This document shows, piece after piece, positions 1 to 7,441 of a DNA stretch of 39,611 nucleotides; position 1 is the stretch's first letter; each line of letters begins with the position of its first letter. Made by a program: the position numbers and the translations under genes. The stretch spans positions 1-39,611 of the forward strand of contig JAABRX010000025.1 of NCBI GenBank assembly GCA_011390675.1, in the 5' to 3' direction. The stretch is from Trueperaceae bacterium. GTDB lineage: Bacteria > Deinococcota > Deinococci > Deinococcales > Trueperaceae. Below the pieces are notes generated by a model. It worked only from the letters and a program-made list of their open reading frames with translations. It made no database searches and was not told the origin of the DNA.

Positions 1-3000
1 ACGCCCGCGTGTTCGTGGACGCCGAGTGCGGCGACGCCGGCGGCCTCGTCGGACCAGCGTTCGATCGCGGCCGCAGGGGTCCCGGGGCGCCCGTCGCCGG
101 TGGCGGGGTCCGCGAGCGCCGCTTCGGCGGCCGCAGCCCATACGCCCGCGTCGGCGACCCCACTGCGCGCCAAGCGCCGCTCGAGCGCCCGACCGAAGCG
201 CCCCCGCCGCCAGGTGCCGAGCGCGTCGGGCAGGTGGCCGATCAGGAACGTGTAGGCGGCGGCCACCGCGCCCTCGGGGCTCGCCGCGGCGGCGGTCCGC
301 AGCCGCGAGCGGGACGCCGTCGTCGGCGCCGGCACGCGCGTCGCGGCGCCGGCACGCTCCTCGACCGCGTCGACGAAGGTGTTCCAGGCATCGTCGAGCG
401 GCGTGCCCGCTACCCACGCCGCGACCGCCGCGTCGAGCGCCGCGTAGGCCGGTCCCCAGCGCAGCTCGTCGAGCGCGTCGTCGAGGGACGCCACGCCGTC
501 GTCGCCGAAGGTCGCCGCGATTCGCGCCAGCGAACCGTCCGGGTCGTGGCGTTCGTGCACGTCGACGTACACCCGGCGCGCGAAGCCCTCGAGGTCGAAG
601 CGCCACCCGGCGCGCACGACGTCGTCCGCGGCGCGCACGACGGTCACGCCGCGCGCGAGGTCGCGCGCGACGACGAACCGCCCTTCACCACCGACCAGAC
701 CGAGCGCCTCCGCGACCGAGACCGTGCGCGCGTCGGCCCCGGCCTGCGGCACGAACGGGGTCGATCGCAGGGCGCGCCCCGCCGAACGTGGATGGCGGTG
801 GTTGACGATCACCAGCGACCGACCGCCGCCCGCATCGTTCGTGTAGGCGTAGACGTCTTCGAGCACCGCCCCGTCCTCGGTGAGGGCGTCGTACAGCCGG
901 AACGCCTCGGCGCCGGCGAACGCCGCGCGGTGCCGGAGCACCGGGACGAGCTCGCGCTCGTGGCGCTCGACGAGCCACCCCTCGGGGCGCTCGTCGAGCT
1001 TCGCGCGCCGGAACTCCATCCCGTACTTCTCGCGGTACCCCTCGAACTGGCCGTGGCCGATCATCGGCAGCCCGGGCATGGTGGCCAGCAGCGTCGCGAC
1101 CGCGAAGTAGCGGTCGCCGTCGCCGAACTGCTCGCGCGCCGACTCCTCGTCCGGGTTGTTCATGAAGTTGACGTAGCGCTGCAGCACGCGCGGATCGAAC
1201 TCGAGCAGCTCCTTGAGGATGCGCCGGTAGCCCGCGTTGTCCTGGTCGCGCATCATGTGCATGAAAGCGCTGTTGTACACGCGGTGCATGCCCAGCGACC
1301 GGACGAAGTAGCTCTCCATCATCCAGAACGCCTCGGCGAGCAGCAACGTGTCGGGCACCTCGGCCGCCACGCGCTCGACGACGGTGCGCCAGAACTCGCC
1401 GCCGATGGCGGCCTCGAAGTCCTCGTCCGTCATCGCCCCGAAACGCCCGCGCGAGGGCACGCCGCCCCCTTCGCCCGGCGGCGGGAACCACAGCCGCCGC
1501 ACGTGGCGCTTCGCGAGCGTCATCGCGGCGTCGAAGCGGATGATCGGCGAGCGCCGCGCCACCTCGACGATCGTGCGCAGCACCGCCTCGCGCACGTCGG
1601 CGCGAAGGTAATCGAGTTGCGCGGTGTCGTTCCACGGCATCGTGGTGCCGTCGTTGCCGTGGTAGACGTACCGAACCGCTCCGGTCGCGGTGTCGCGGCG
1701 CTCGAACACGACGGCCGCGTCGCTGCCGTCGTAGTAGTGGTCTTCGATGCGGATCTCGACCCTCGGGTCGCCCGAGAGGTCCGGCCCGGTGAAGGTGTAC
1801 CCCGGGTACGGAGGGTGCGGCACCTGCACGAAGCGCTCGGGGTGCTCCACCACCCAACGTCCGTCGATGCCCACGTGGTTGGGCACCATGTCGGTCGCCA
1901 TGCGGATCCCGTGGCGCGCGGCGCGCGTCTTGAGCGCCTCGAACGCCGGTTCGCCGCCGAGGTCGTGGGCGATGGCGTAATCCTCGAGCGCGTACGCCGA
2001 CGCCACCGCGTCGTGCTGGCCGCGCAGGTGCTTGATCCGGCGCGACGCCTCGCTGCGCTGCCAGACGCCGATCAGCCACAGAGCGTTGACGCCCTTGCGG
2101 GCGAGCTCGGCCAGGGCCGCGTCGGGCACCTCGTCGAGCCGGGTCACCGCCACGCCATGGTCGCGCGCCAGCTGCTCGAGCCAGACGTACGTGCTCTTGG
2201 CGACCATGACGACCTTGGGCATCCAGTCGCCATCGGGGCTGAAGCGCTCGGCCTCGTCCTCGCCGAAGCGCAGCTCGGCGCGACCGGGCGCGGGCGGGCG
2301 CCCGACGCCGCCGCCGCGCGCCACGTTCGCCTCGCGGACGGTCGCGAGCGCATCGAGGAGGCGCGCGAGCAGGGTCCGGAAGCCGTCGCCGAGCACCGCG
2401 CCCCAGGCGCGATGCACGAAGCGGAGCTGCGCCTCGAGGTCGTCGGGATGAGCGCGCGCCGGCTCGAGCAGCAGCTCGAACAGCGACACGCCCGGGCGCC
2501 CGGGAAGCCCTGGACGGTCGTCGAGGTGGCCGCGGAGCGAGTCGATCAGCGCGTCGAACGGCACCTGCGCGGCGAGCGGCGCGACGTCGACGAGCGGTCG
2601 CGCGCCCCGCAGCGCCGGGTTGGCGTTGGCCAACCAACAGGTCCACGCCTCTTCGATCGCCACGTGCGCGCCGGACACGCCGTCGACGCTCCGCCGCAGC
2701 GCCGCCTCGGCGGCGGTGCCCGCGGCCACGTCGGGCGGTGGATAGCGCTCGACGAAGGCGACGAGCGTCGCGTCGAAATCCGCCCCCATCCAGCCGCGCG
2801 CCCGCCGTTCGAGGTCGACGAACAGCTCCGCGTCGACGGTCTGCAGATAGCGCGCGATGACGAGGTGGTAGACCTCCTCGAGCAGCGCTCCCGCGTACAG
2901 ATCGGCGGCGCGCAGCGCCGGCGCGTCCGGGTCGGGGTCGAGCGCGACGCGCGCCGCGACGCGCGCCGCCCGATCCGGATCGGCGAGCATCAGGTCGCCA

Positions 3001-3143
3001 CGCAGCGTCACCCACGACCCGTCGACGTCGTACCGGAGGCGCGCCTCGCGCGCGACGTGGAAGGCGCGGGCGGGACCCGGCACGGGCCAGGGGGTTCGGA
3101 ACCGGTGGGGGCGGGCGGTGGGATCGATGCGGCAATCTACCAC
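1..3143 (-). CDS. Large GH13 alpha-amylase family protein (3' end outside the window)
   Basis: About 1047 residues are visible and the frame is still open at base 1, so the C-terminus is missing. An N-terminal helical region of about 300 residues precedes a GH13 barrel. Visible motifs are DMVPNHVG near residue 425 (region I), RFDAAM with the predicted nucleophile Asp538 (region II) and LLAEAFW with the acid/base Glu604 (region III). Region IV reads NNPDEES instead of the usual NHD, so the conserved histidine is a proline. The enzyme probably acts on alpha-glucans or maltose-type sugars, because it diverges from a trehalose synthase, but its exact reaction cannot be read from the sequence. The start is uncertain: GTG at 3143 has a GGAGG only 3 nt upstream, and a TAGATT box lies just inside at 3134-3139. 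The two genes share a gap of under 80 nt. Confidence 0.85.
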   Translation of the reverse strand, partial: MVDCRIDPTARPHRFRTPWPVPGPARAFHVAREARLRYDVDGSWVTLRGDLMLADPDRAARVAARVALDPDPDAPALRAADLYAGALLEEVYHLVIARYLQTVDAELFVDLERRARGWMGADFDATLVAFVERYPPPDVAAGTAAEAALRRSVDGVSGAHVAIEEAWTCWLANANPALRGARPLVDVAPLAAQVPFDALIDSLRGHLDDRPGLPGRPGVSLFELLLEPARAHPDDLEAQLRFVHRAWGAVLGDGFRTLLARLLDALATVREANVARGGGVGRPPAPGRAELRFGEDEAERFSPDGDWMPKVVMVAKSTYVWLEQLARDHGVAVTRLDEVPDAALAELARKGVNALWLIGVWQRSEASRRIKHLRGQHDAVASAYALEDYAIAHDLGGEPAFEALKTRAARHGIRMATDMVPNHVGIDGRWVVEHPERFVQVPHPPYPGYTFTGPDLSGDPRVEIRIEDHYYDGSDAAVVFERRDTATGAVRYVYHGNDGTTMPWNDTAQLDYLRADVREAVLRTIVEVARRSPIIRFDAAMTLAKRHVRRLWFPPPGEGGGVPSRGRFGAMTDEDFEAAIGGEFWRTVVERVAAEVPDTLLLAEAFWMMESYFVRSLGMHRVYNSAFMHMMRDQDNAGYRRILKELLEFDPRVLQRYVNFMNNPDEESAREQFGDGDRYFAVATLLATMPGLPMIGHGQFEGYREKYGMEFRRAKLDERPEGWLVERHERELVPVLRHRAAFAGAEAFRLYDALTEDGAVLEDVYAYTNDAGGGRSLVIVNHRHPRSAGRALRSTPFVPQAGADARTVSVAEALGLVGGEGRFVVARDLARGVTVVRAADDVVRAGWRFDLEGFARRVYVDVHERHDPDGSLARIAATFGDDGVASLDDALDELRWGPAYAALDAAVAAWVAGTPLDDAWNTFVDAVEERAGAATRVPAPTTASRSRLRTAAAASPEGAVAAAYTFLIGHLPDALGTWRRGRFGRALERRLARSGVADAGVWAAAAEAALADPATGDGRPGTPAAAIERWSDEAAGVAALGVHEHAG

Positions 3144-3220
3144 GCACCTCCGGGCCGCCCCCCGCCCGAAGGCCCGCAGGACGGACCCCGACGGGTACCA
3201 TGACAGCCCTTGGAGGCTCC

Positions 3221-4837
3221 ATGACGACCCGTCGCGACCTCGTGCTCTACGAACTCTACGTCCGCGCCTTCCGCGACGCGAACGGCGACGGCCACGGCGA
3301 TCTGCGCGGCGTCATCGAGAAGCTGGACCACGTCGCCTCGCTCGGCGTCGACATCCTGTGGCTCCTGCCGATCTCGCCCTCGCCCCTGCGCGACGACGGA
3401 TACGACGTCGCGGACTTCCGCGCGGTGCACCCCGACTACGGGAACCTCGACGACCTCCAGGCGCTGCTCGACGCCGCCCACGCCCGCGGGCTCAAGGTGA
3501 TCACCGACCTGGTGCTCAACCACACCAGCGACGACCACCCGTGGTTCCAGGCGTCCCGCCGCCGCGAGGACGGCAAGGACGATTGGTACGTCTGGACCGA
3601 CGACCCGACCCGCTACGCCGGTACGCGCATCATCTTCACCGACAGCGAGACGTCGAACTGGACCTTCGACCCCGTGCGCGGGCAGTACTACTGGCACCGC
3701 TTCTTCGGCCACCAGCCCGACCTCAACTACGACCATCCGGACGTGCGCGCCGAGATGCTCGACACCGTGCGCTACTGGCTCGAGCTGGGCGTCGACGGCT
3801 TCCGCCTCGACGCGATCCCGTACCTCTTCGAACGCGAAGGGACGAACAGCGAGAACCTCCCCGAGACGCACGCCTTCCTCAAGGAGGTGCGGGCCGCGAT
3901 CGACCGCATCGCCCCCGACGCCTTCGTCCTCGGCGAGGTGAACCAATGGCCCGTCGACACGCTGCCGTACTTCGGAGACGGCCACGACGAGATGGGCTAC
4001 CTGTTCCATTTCCCCGTGATGCCGCGGCTGTACCGCGCGCTCGCCGAAGGCCATGCGGAGTCCATCCGATGGATCTTGGAGCGCACCCCCGCACCGCCCG
4101 AGGGCGGGCGCTGGGTGGTGTTCCTGCGCAACCACGACGAGCTCACCTTGGAGATGGTGACCGAAGAGGAGCGGGCGCTCATGTACGCCGCCTACGCCCC
4201 GGAGCGTCGGATGCGGCTCAACGTCGGCATCCGACGGCGTTTGGCACCGCTCCTCGGCTTCGATCGCCGTAAGCTCGAGGTGATGCACGGCCTGTTGATG
4301 ACGCTGCCCGGAACGCCGATCCTCTACTACGGCGACGAGATCGGCATGGGCGACGACGTGACGCTCCCCGATCGGCACGGAGTGCGCACGCCGATGGCCT
4401 GGACCGACGCCCCGGGCGTCGGCTTCACCGACCACCCGGCCCCGTACCAGCCGCCCGTAGCGGACGGCCCTGGCGGGTACCCCAGCGCGAACGTGGCCGC
4501 CCAAGAGCGCGACCCGAACAGCCTCCTCCATTGGGTGCGACGCCTCGTCACCACCCGCCGCACCCTGCCGGCGCTGGCGCCCGGTGGCCGGTTCGCCGTG
4601 CTAGACGCCGGCGACCCGCGCGTCCTCGCGGTCCACCACGTGGGCGAGGGAGCCCACGTCGTAGCGGTCCACAACCTCGCCGACGCGCGCGCCAGCGTGC
4701 GGCTCCGCGCCCCGATCGAAGGTCCCTGGCGGTGCGTCTGGTCCGACGAGGCCACGCGCCACGACGGTGCGCTCGACCGCGGGAGCCTGACGCTCGACCT
4801 GCCTCCGTACGGGTACGCCTGGTGGACCACCGGATGA
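3221..4837 (+). CDS. treS: Trehalose synthase (maltose alpha-D-glucosyltransferase), GH13
   Basis: A 538-residue cytoplasmic GH13 enzyme, predicted to interconvert maltose and trehalose (a compatible solute and stress protectant). The family features are clear: the N-terminal LYVRAFRDANGDGHGD segment, DLVLNH (region I), GFRLDAIPYLFE with nucleophile Asp197, VLGEVNQW with acid/base Glu239, and FLRNHDELTLEM with Asp306. The last motif is typical of TreS. Length fits a stand-alone TreS; there is no fused maltokinase domain. I chose the ATG at 3221 over one at 3200 because GGAGG sits 4 nt upstream and the conserved family sequence begins here. A weak TACCAT box lies at 3196-3201. The stop overlaps the next gene's ATG (ATGA), so the lipoprotein gene downstream is probably coupled to it. 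Confidence 0.9.
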   Translation: MTTRRDLVLYELYVRAFRDANGDGHGDLRGVIEKLDHVASLGVDILWLLPISPSPLRDDGYDVADFRAVHPDYGNLDDLQALLDAAHARGLKVITDLVLNHTSDDHPWFQASRRREDGKDDWYVWTDDPTRYAGTRIIFTDSETSNWTFDPVRGQYYWHRFFGHQPDLNYDHPDVRAEMLDTVRYWLELGVDGFRLDAIPYLFEREGTNSENLPETHAFLKEVRAAIDRIAPDAFVLGEVNQWPVDTLPYFGDGHDEMGYLFHFPVMPRLYRALAEGHAESIRWILERTPAPPEGGRWVVFLRNHDELTLEMVTEEERALMYAAYAPERRMRLNVGIRRRLAPLLGFDRRKLEVMHGLLMTLPGTPILYYGDEIGMGDDVTLPDRHGVRTPMAWTDAPGVGFTDHPAPYQPPVADGPGGYPSANVAAQERDPNSLLHWVRRLVTTRRTLPALAPGGRFAVLDAGDPRVLAVHHVGEGAHVVAVHNLADARASVRLRAPIEGPWRCVWSDEATRHDGALDRGSLTLDLPPYGYAWWTTG

Positions 4838-5757
4838 GCACGCTGCGGACGAGCCGACGCTACCGCGCCCTCGCTCCGGCGCTCGCGCTCGTGCTCCTGA
4901 TCGCCGGATGCGCCGAGCAGCTGGCCGCACCCGCCGAACCCCTGCGCCTCCTGCGACCGTCCTGGGGCGAGGCCTACGCCGGCGAGGCCTTCGATGGCGC
5001 GCTGCGCCCCACCGGCGGGCTTCGGCCTTATCGGTTCGAGGTCGAAGACGGGGCCCTGCCCGCCGGGCTGCGGCTCGAGGGAGGTCGAATCGTCGGCACC
5101 CCGACCGAGCCCGGCCGTTCCCGCTTCACCGTCGGCGTCAGCGACGGCAACCTGTCGCAGGCCCTGCTCGAACTCGAGATCAACGTGCGACCGCTTCCCG
5201 CGCCCGTCGTGCGCGTGGCCACGCCGGCGACCGAGGTCCGCGGCCCGCTGCGCCTCGTCGCCCGCGTCGAAGACGCCCGTGGCTGGGTCGGAGCGCGGCT
5301 CGTGATCCGCTGGGACGCGGACCAGTTCACGCTCGACGGGGCCCCCACCGCGATCGACGGGCGCACGGTCGCCTTCGCGCACGCCGAGCCCGGCGTGCTG
5401 TTCCTCGACGTCGCGGCGCTCGGCCCCGCGCGCGACGGCGCCTTCGACGTCGCCCGCTGGACGCTGGTGCCCGTGGACCCGCCGGCGCGGGCCAGCGTGC
5501 TGGTCGTCGCGACGTCGCGCTACTCGGGCGGCGAAGCCGTCAGCGAGCGGCGCGAGGGCGCACCGCCGAGCGCGCCGCCCGCGACCACGCCCCCCGGCGG
5601 ACCCGCCGACGACCCGCCGGCGGTCGACGAGGACTCGCCCGCGAACCCACCCGAACCCGATCCCCCGGCCTCGGATCCCACGGCGCCGAACGGCGCACCC
5701 GCGGCGCCGGGCGACGCTTCCGAAACGCCCGGCGACGCCCCGGAAGGCGCCCCGTGA
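4834..5757 (+). CDS. Lipoprotein with putative Ig (He_PIG-like) and cohesin-like domains
   Basis: 307 residues. A signal peptide ends in the lipobox LIAGC (Cys26), so export and lipid anchoring are expected. Residues about 45-117 (PYRFEVEDGALPAGL, then GTPTEPG, then FTVGVSDG) match the putative-Ig He_PIG pattern. Residues about 135-235 form a second beta-rich module (VEDARGWVGARLVIRWD, later DGAFDVARWTLVPVDPP) that resembles cohesin-type beta-sandwiches; this is my reading of the pattern, not a proven match. Residues after about 243 are a Pro/Ala/Asp-rich, low-complexity tail. The gene is coupled to treS upstream (ATGA) and to the next secreted-protein gene downstream (GTGA). Two genes further on, a protein carries a dockerin, which makes the cohesin reading more interesting. 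Confidence 0.8.
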   Translation: MSTLRTSRRYRALAPALALVLLIAGCAEQLAAPAEPLRLLRPSWGEAYAGEAFDGALRPTGGLRPYRFEVEDGALPAGLRLEGGRIVGTPTEPGRSRFTVGVSDGNLSQALLELEINVRPLPAPVVRVATPATEVRGPLRLVARVEDARGWVGARLVIRWDADQFTLDGAPTAIDGRTVAFAHAEPGVLFLDVAALGPARDGAFDVARWTLVPVDPPARASVLVVATSRYSGGEAVSERREGAPPSAPPATTPPGGPADDPPAVDEDSPANPPEPDPPASDPTAPNGAPAAPGDASETPGDAPEGAP

Positions 5758-6344
5758 GGGCGCGCGGCGCCAGCCACGAGAGCGCGGTGCGCGCGATCCG
5801 CGCGGTGCTCGCCACCCTGCTGGTGGCGGCGGCCGCCACGGCGACGGCGGGCGGTTGGCGGGCGCTCGACCTCCCGGAGCGGCTCGACGCCACCCGCGAA
5901 GCGTTCGTCGGCCGCGTCGCGTCCATCGACGTCGACCTGCGCGAAGGCGAACCCTGGACCCTGCTCACCCTCGAGGTGGAGCGCTGGTGGCGGCGCGAGG
6001 GCCGCGCCGCGGACGACGGTCCGAGCTCGGTGCGCGTCGCCCTGTGGGGTGGACGCGCTCCAGGGGCGCCGCCGCTGCTCGTCGCGGGGGCGCCCGCGTT
6101 CACGGTCGGCGAGCGCGTGATCCTGTGGTTGCGCTCGCTCGACGACGGCTTGGCCGTGCCGATCGTCGGCATCGACCAGGGGTTGTGGCGGGCGACCGAG
6201 GGCGCGTGGCGCGGTGCCGACGGTCGATCCCTGGGCGTCGGCGCCGGCGGCCGTCCGCAGCTCGACGGCTCGACGGTGCCGGACGCGCTGCTCTTCGACG
6301 CTCTCGACGCCGCCTTCCGGGAGCTCGAGGGGGAAGCGCCGTGA
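5754..6344 (+). CDS. Exported protein of unknown function
   Basis: 196 residues. A basic N-terminus and a hydrophobic Ala/Val segment (about residues 14-33) look like a signal peptide. The mature part is a compact, probably beta-rich domain: AFVGRVASIDVDL, a Trp-rich ERWWRREG, then FTVGERVILWLRSLDDG. I do not recognise a catalytic motif, and there are no cysteines to form disulfides. GTG at 5754 overlaps the stop of the lipoprotein gene (GTGA), and the gene's own stop overlaps the start of the dockerin protein gene (GTGA). The three are therefore probably made together, with the middle protein acting at the cell surface alongside its neighbours. An internal GTG at 5787 is an alternative start. 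Confidence 0.75.
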   Translation: MRARGASHESAVRAIRAVLATLLVAAAATATAGGWRALDLPERLDATREAFVGRVASIDVDLREGEPWTLLTLEVERWWRREGRAADDGPSSVRVALWGGRAPGAPPLLVAGAPAFTVGERVILWLRSLDDGLAVPIVGIDQGLWRATEGAWRGADGRSLGVGAGGRPQLDGSTVPDALLFDALDAAFRELEGEAP

Positions 6345-7138
6345 GGGCTACGGTCGCCGTGCTCACGCTCGCGCTCGCCTCCTGGGCCGCCGCTTGGGAG
6401 CTGAGCGTCGATGCGAGCGGCGGACCGCTCGTGTTGATCGATCACGTCGAGGCCGTGCTGGCGGACTGGAGCGCGGCGGGCGCGGACGTCGAGGGGACCG
6501 ACCGAAGCGTCGTCGTGCGGTACGGCGACCCCGACCGCCTGGGGCCGGACGCGATCGTGCTGGTCGTGGTGCGCCCCGACACCGGCAGCTTCGACGTGCT
6601 CGTCCACCCGGACCAGGACGGGGTGCGCGCGGCGCTCGTCCCGGCGTTCGGCGTGGTGTTGGGCGGGGTGCCGGGCGTCGGCGCCCTGGACCCGCGCGTC
6701 GTGGCCGCGGCGCCGCGCGCACCGACCGACGCCGACGTCGCCGCGCTCCGCGCTGCCCGCCCCGAAGTCCCAGGCGACCTCGACGGCGACGGTCGCGTCG
6801 ACTTCGAGGACCTGCTGCGCCTGGCCGCCGCCTACGGTCGGCAAGGGATCAACCTCCCCGAAGACCTCGACGGCGATGGCGTCGTCGGCGACGCAGACCT
6901 CGACCTGCTGCGGGAGGCATACACGTTCGAGACCCCCACGAGCACGGGCGACGCACCGGCCGAGGGCGCGGAGCCGGCACCCGACGCCGAGCCTGCAGAG
7001 CCTGCAGAGCCAGCCCAGCCGAGCGACGCACCGGCCGAGGGCGCCGAGCCGGCAGATCCGGCCGAGCCGAACGACGAACCGACCGACGGACCCAGCGAAG
7101 ATGCCGAGCCGGCGGACCCGTCCGACGATCCGAACTGA
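6341..7138 (+). CDS. Secreted dockerin type I protein with a degenerate matrixin-like domain
   Basis: 265 residues with an N-terminal signal peptide ending around AWAAAW/E20. Residues 145-196 are a dockerin type I pair. The first calcium loop has Asp146, Asp148, Asp150 and Asp157; the second has Asp175, Asp177, Asp179 and Asp186, so both loops look complete. Residues about 20-140 resemble a matrixin (metzincin) layout: a YGDPDR strand, VLVHPD, then ALVPAFGVVLGGVPG where matrixins have HExxHxxGxxH, LDPRV for the Met-turn region, and TDADVAALR before the linker. All zinc-binding histidines are absent, so a binding rather than proteolytic role is inferred. The C-terminal 65 residues are acidic Ala/Pro/Glu repeats. 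The gene is coupled to its upstream neighbour (GTGA). Its TGA abuts the convergent stop of the next gene. Confidence 0.75.
   Translation: MRATVAVLTLALASWAAAWELSVDASGGPLVLIDHVEAVLADWSAAGADVEGTDRSVVVRYGDPDRLGPDAIVLVVVRPDTGSFDVLVHPDQDGVRAALVPAFGVVLGGVPGVGALDPRVVAAAPRAPTDADVAALRAARPEVPGDLDGDGRVDFEDLLRLAAAYGRQGINLPEDLDGDGVVGDADLDLLREAYTFETPTSTGDAPAEGAEPAPDAEPAEPAEPAQPSDAPAEGAEPADPAEPNDEPTDGPSEDAEPADPSDDPN
6950..7054 (+). repeat. Internal coding repeat in the dockerin protein tail
   Basis: A 30-nt unit at 6950-6979 recurs at 7025-7054 with one mismatch, encoding DAPAEGAEPA twice. Between them lies a short 9-nt tandem (gagcctgca). The repeats encode the low-complexity acidic tail and probably expand or contract by slippage. 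Confidence 0.8.
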
Positions 7139-7441
7139 TCAGCGCGGCAACGCAGCGAGGTCTTCGAGCAGCGCCAGGTCGCGCTGCGTCACGCGATCGC
7201 CGGCGTCGTGGGTGATGAGCCGCAGCGCGACGTCTCGGTACGTCCAGGCCGTCTCCGGATGGTGTCCGTGACGCTCCGCGTGCAGCGCGACCGACACCAG
7301 GAACCCCACCGCCTCGGCCACGGACGGGAACTGGTGCTCGAACACGAGCGCGCCGTCCTCGGCTTGCCTCCAGCCGGGCGCGGCGGCGACCGCGGCGGCC
7401 ACGGCGGCGGCGTCGGCCACCTTGGGCGCGTCGCCCGTCAC
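7139..7441 (-). CDS. 4a-hydroxytetrahydrobiopterin dehydratase (pterin-4a-carbinolamine dehydratase)
   Basis: 100 residues, the normal family length. The signature HAERHGHHPETAW, followed by a basic/hydrophobic strand and ITHDAGDRVTQRDL, matches the PCD/PhhB family, whose members dehydrate 4a-hydroxytetrahydropterin to recycle the cofactor of aromatic amino acid hydroxylases. No hydroxylase gene is in the window, and some bacterial PCD-like proteins have other roles, such as in molybdopterin metabolism. The GTG start at 7441 overlaps the TGA of the upstream 640-residue protein gene (GTGA), so the two are translationally coupled. Confidence 0.9.
   Translation of the reverse strand: MTGDAPKVADAAAVAAAVAAAPGWRQAEDGALVFEHQFPSVAEAVGFLVSVALHAERHGHHPETAWTYRDVALRLITHDAGDRVTQRDLALLEDLAALPR

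Noticed and set aside
9-3203. Long open plus-strand frame opposite the GH13 gene
   Set aside because: Its translation is Arg/Ala/Val-rich and matches nothing; the minus-strand frame carries real GH13 motifs. High GC gives such antisense frames.
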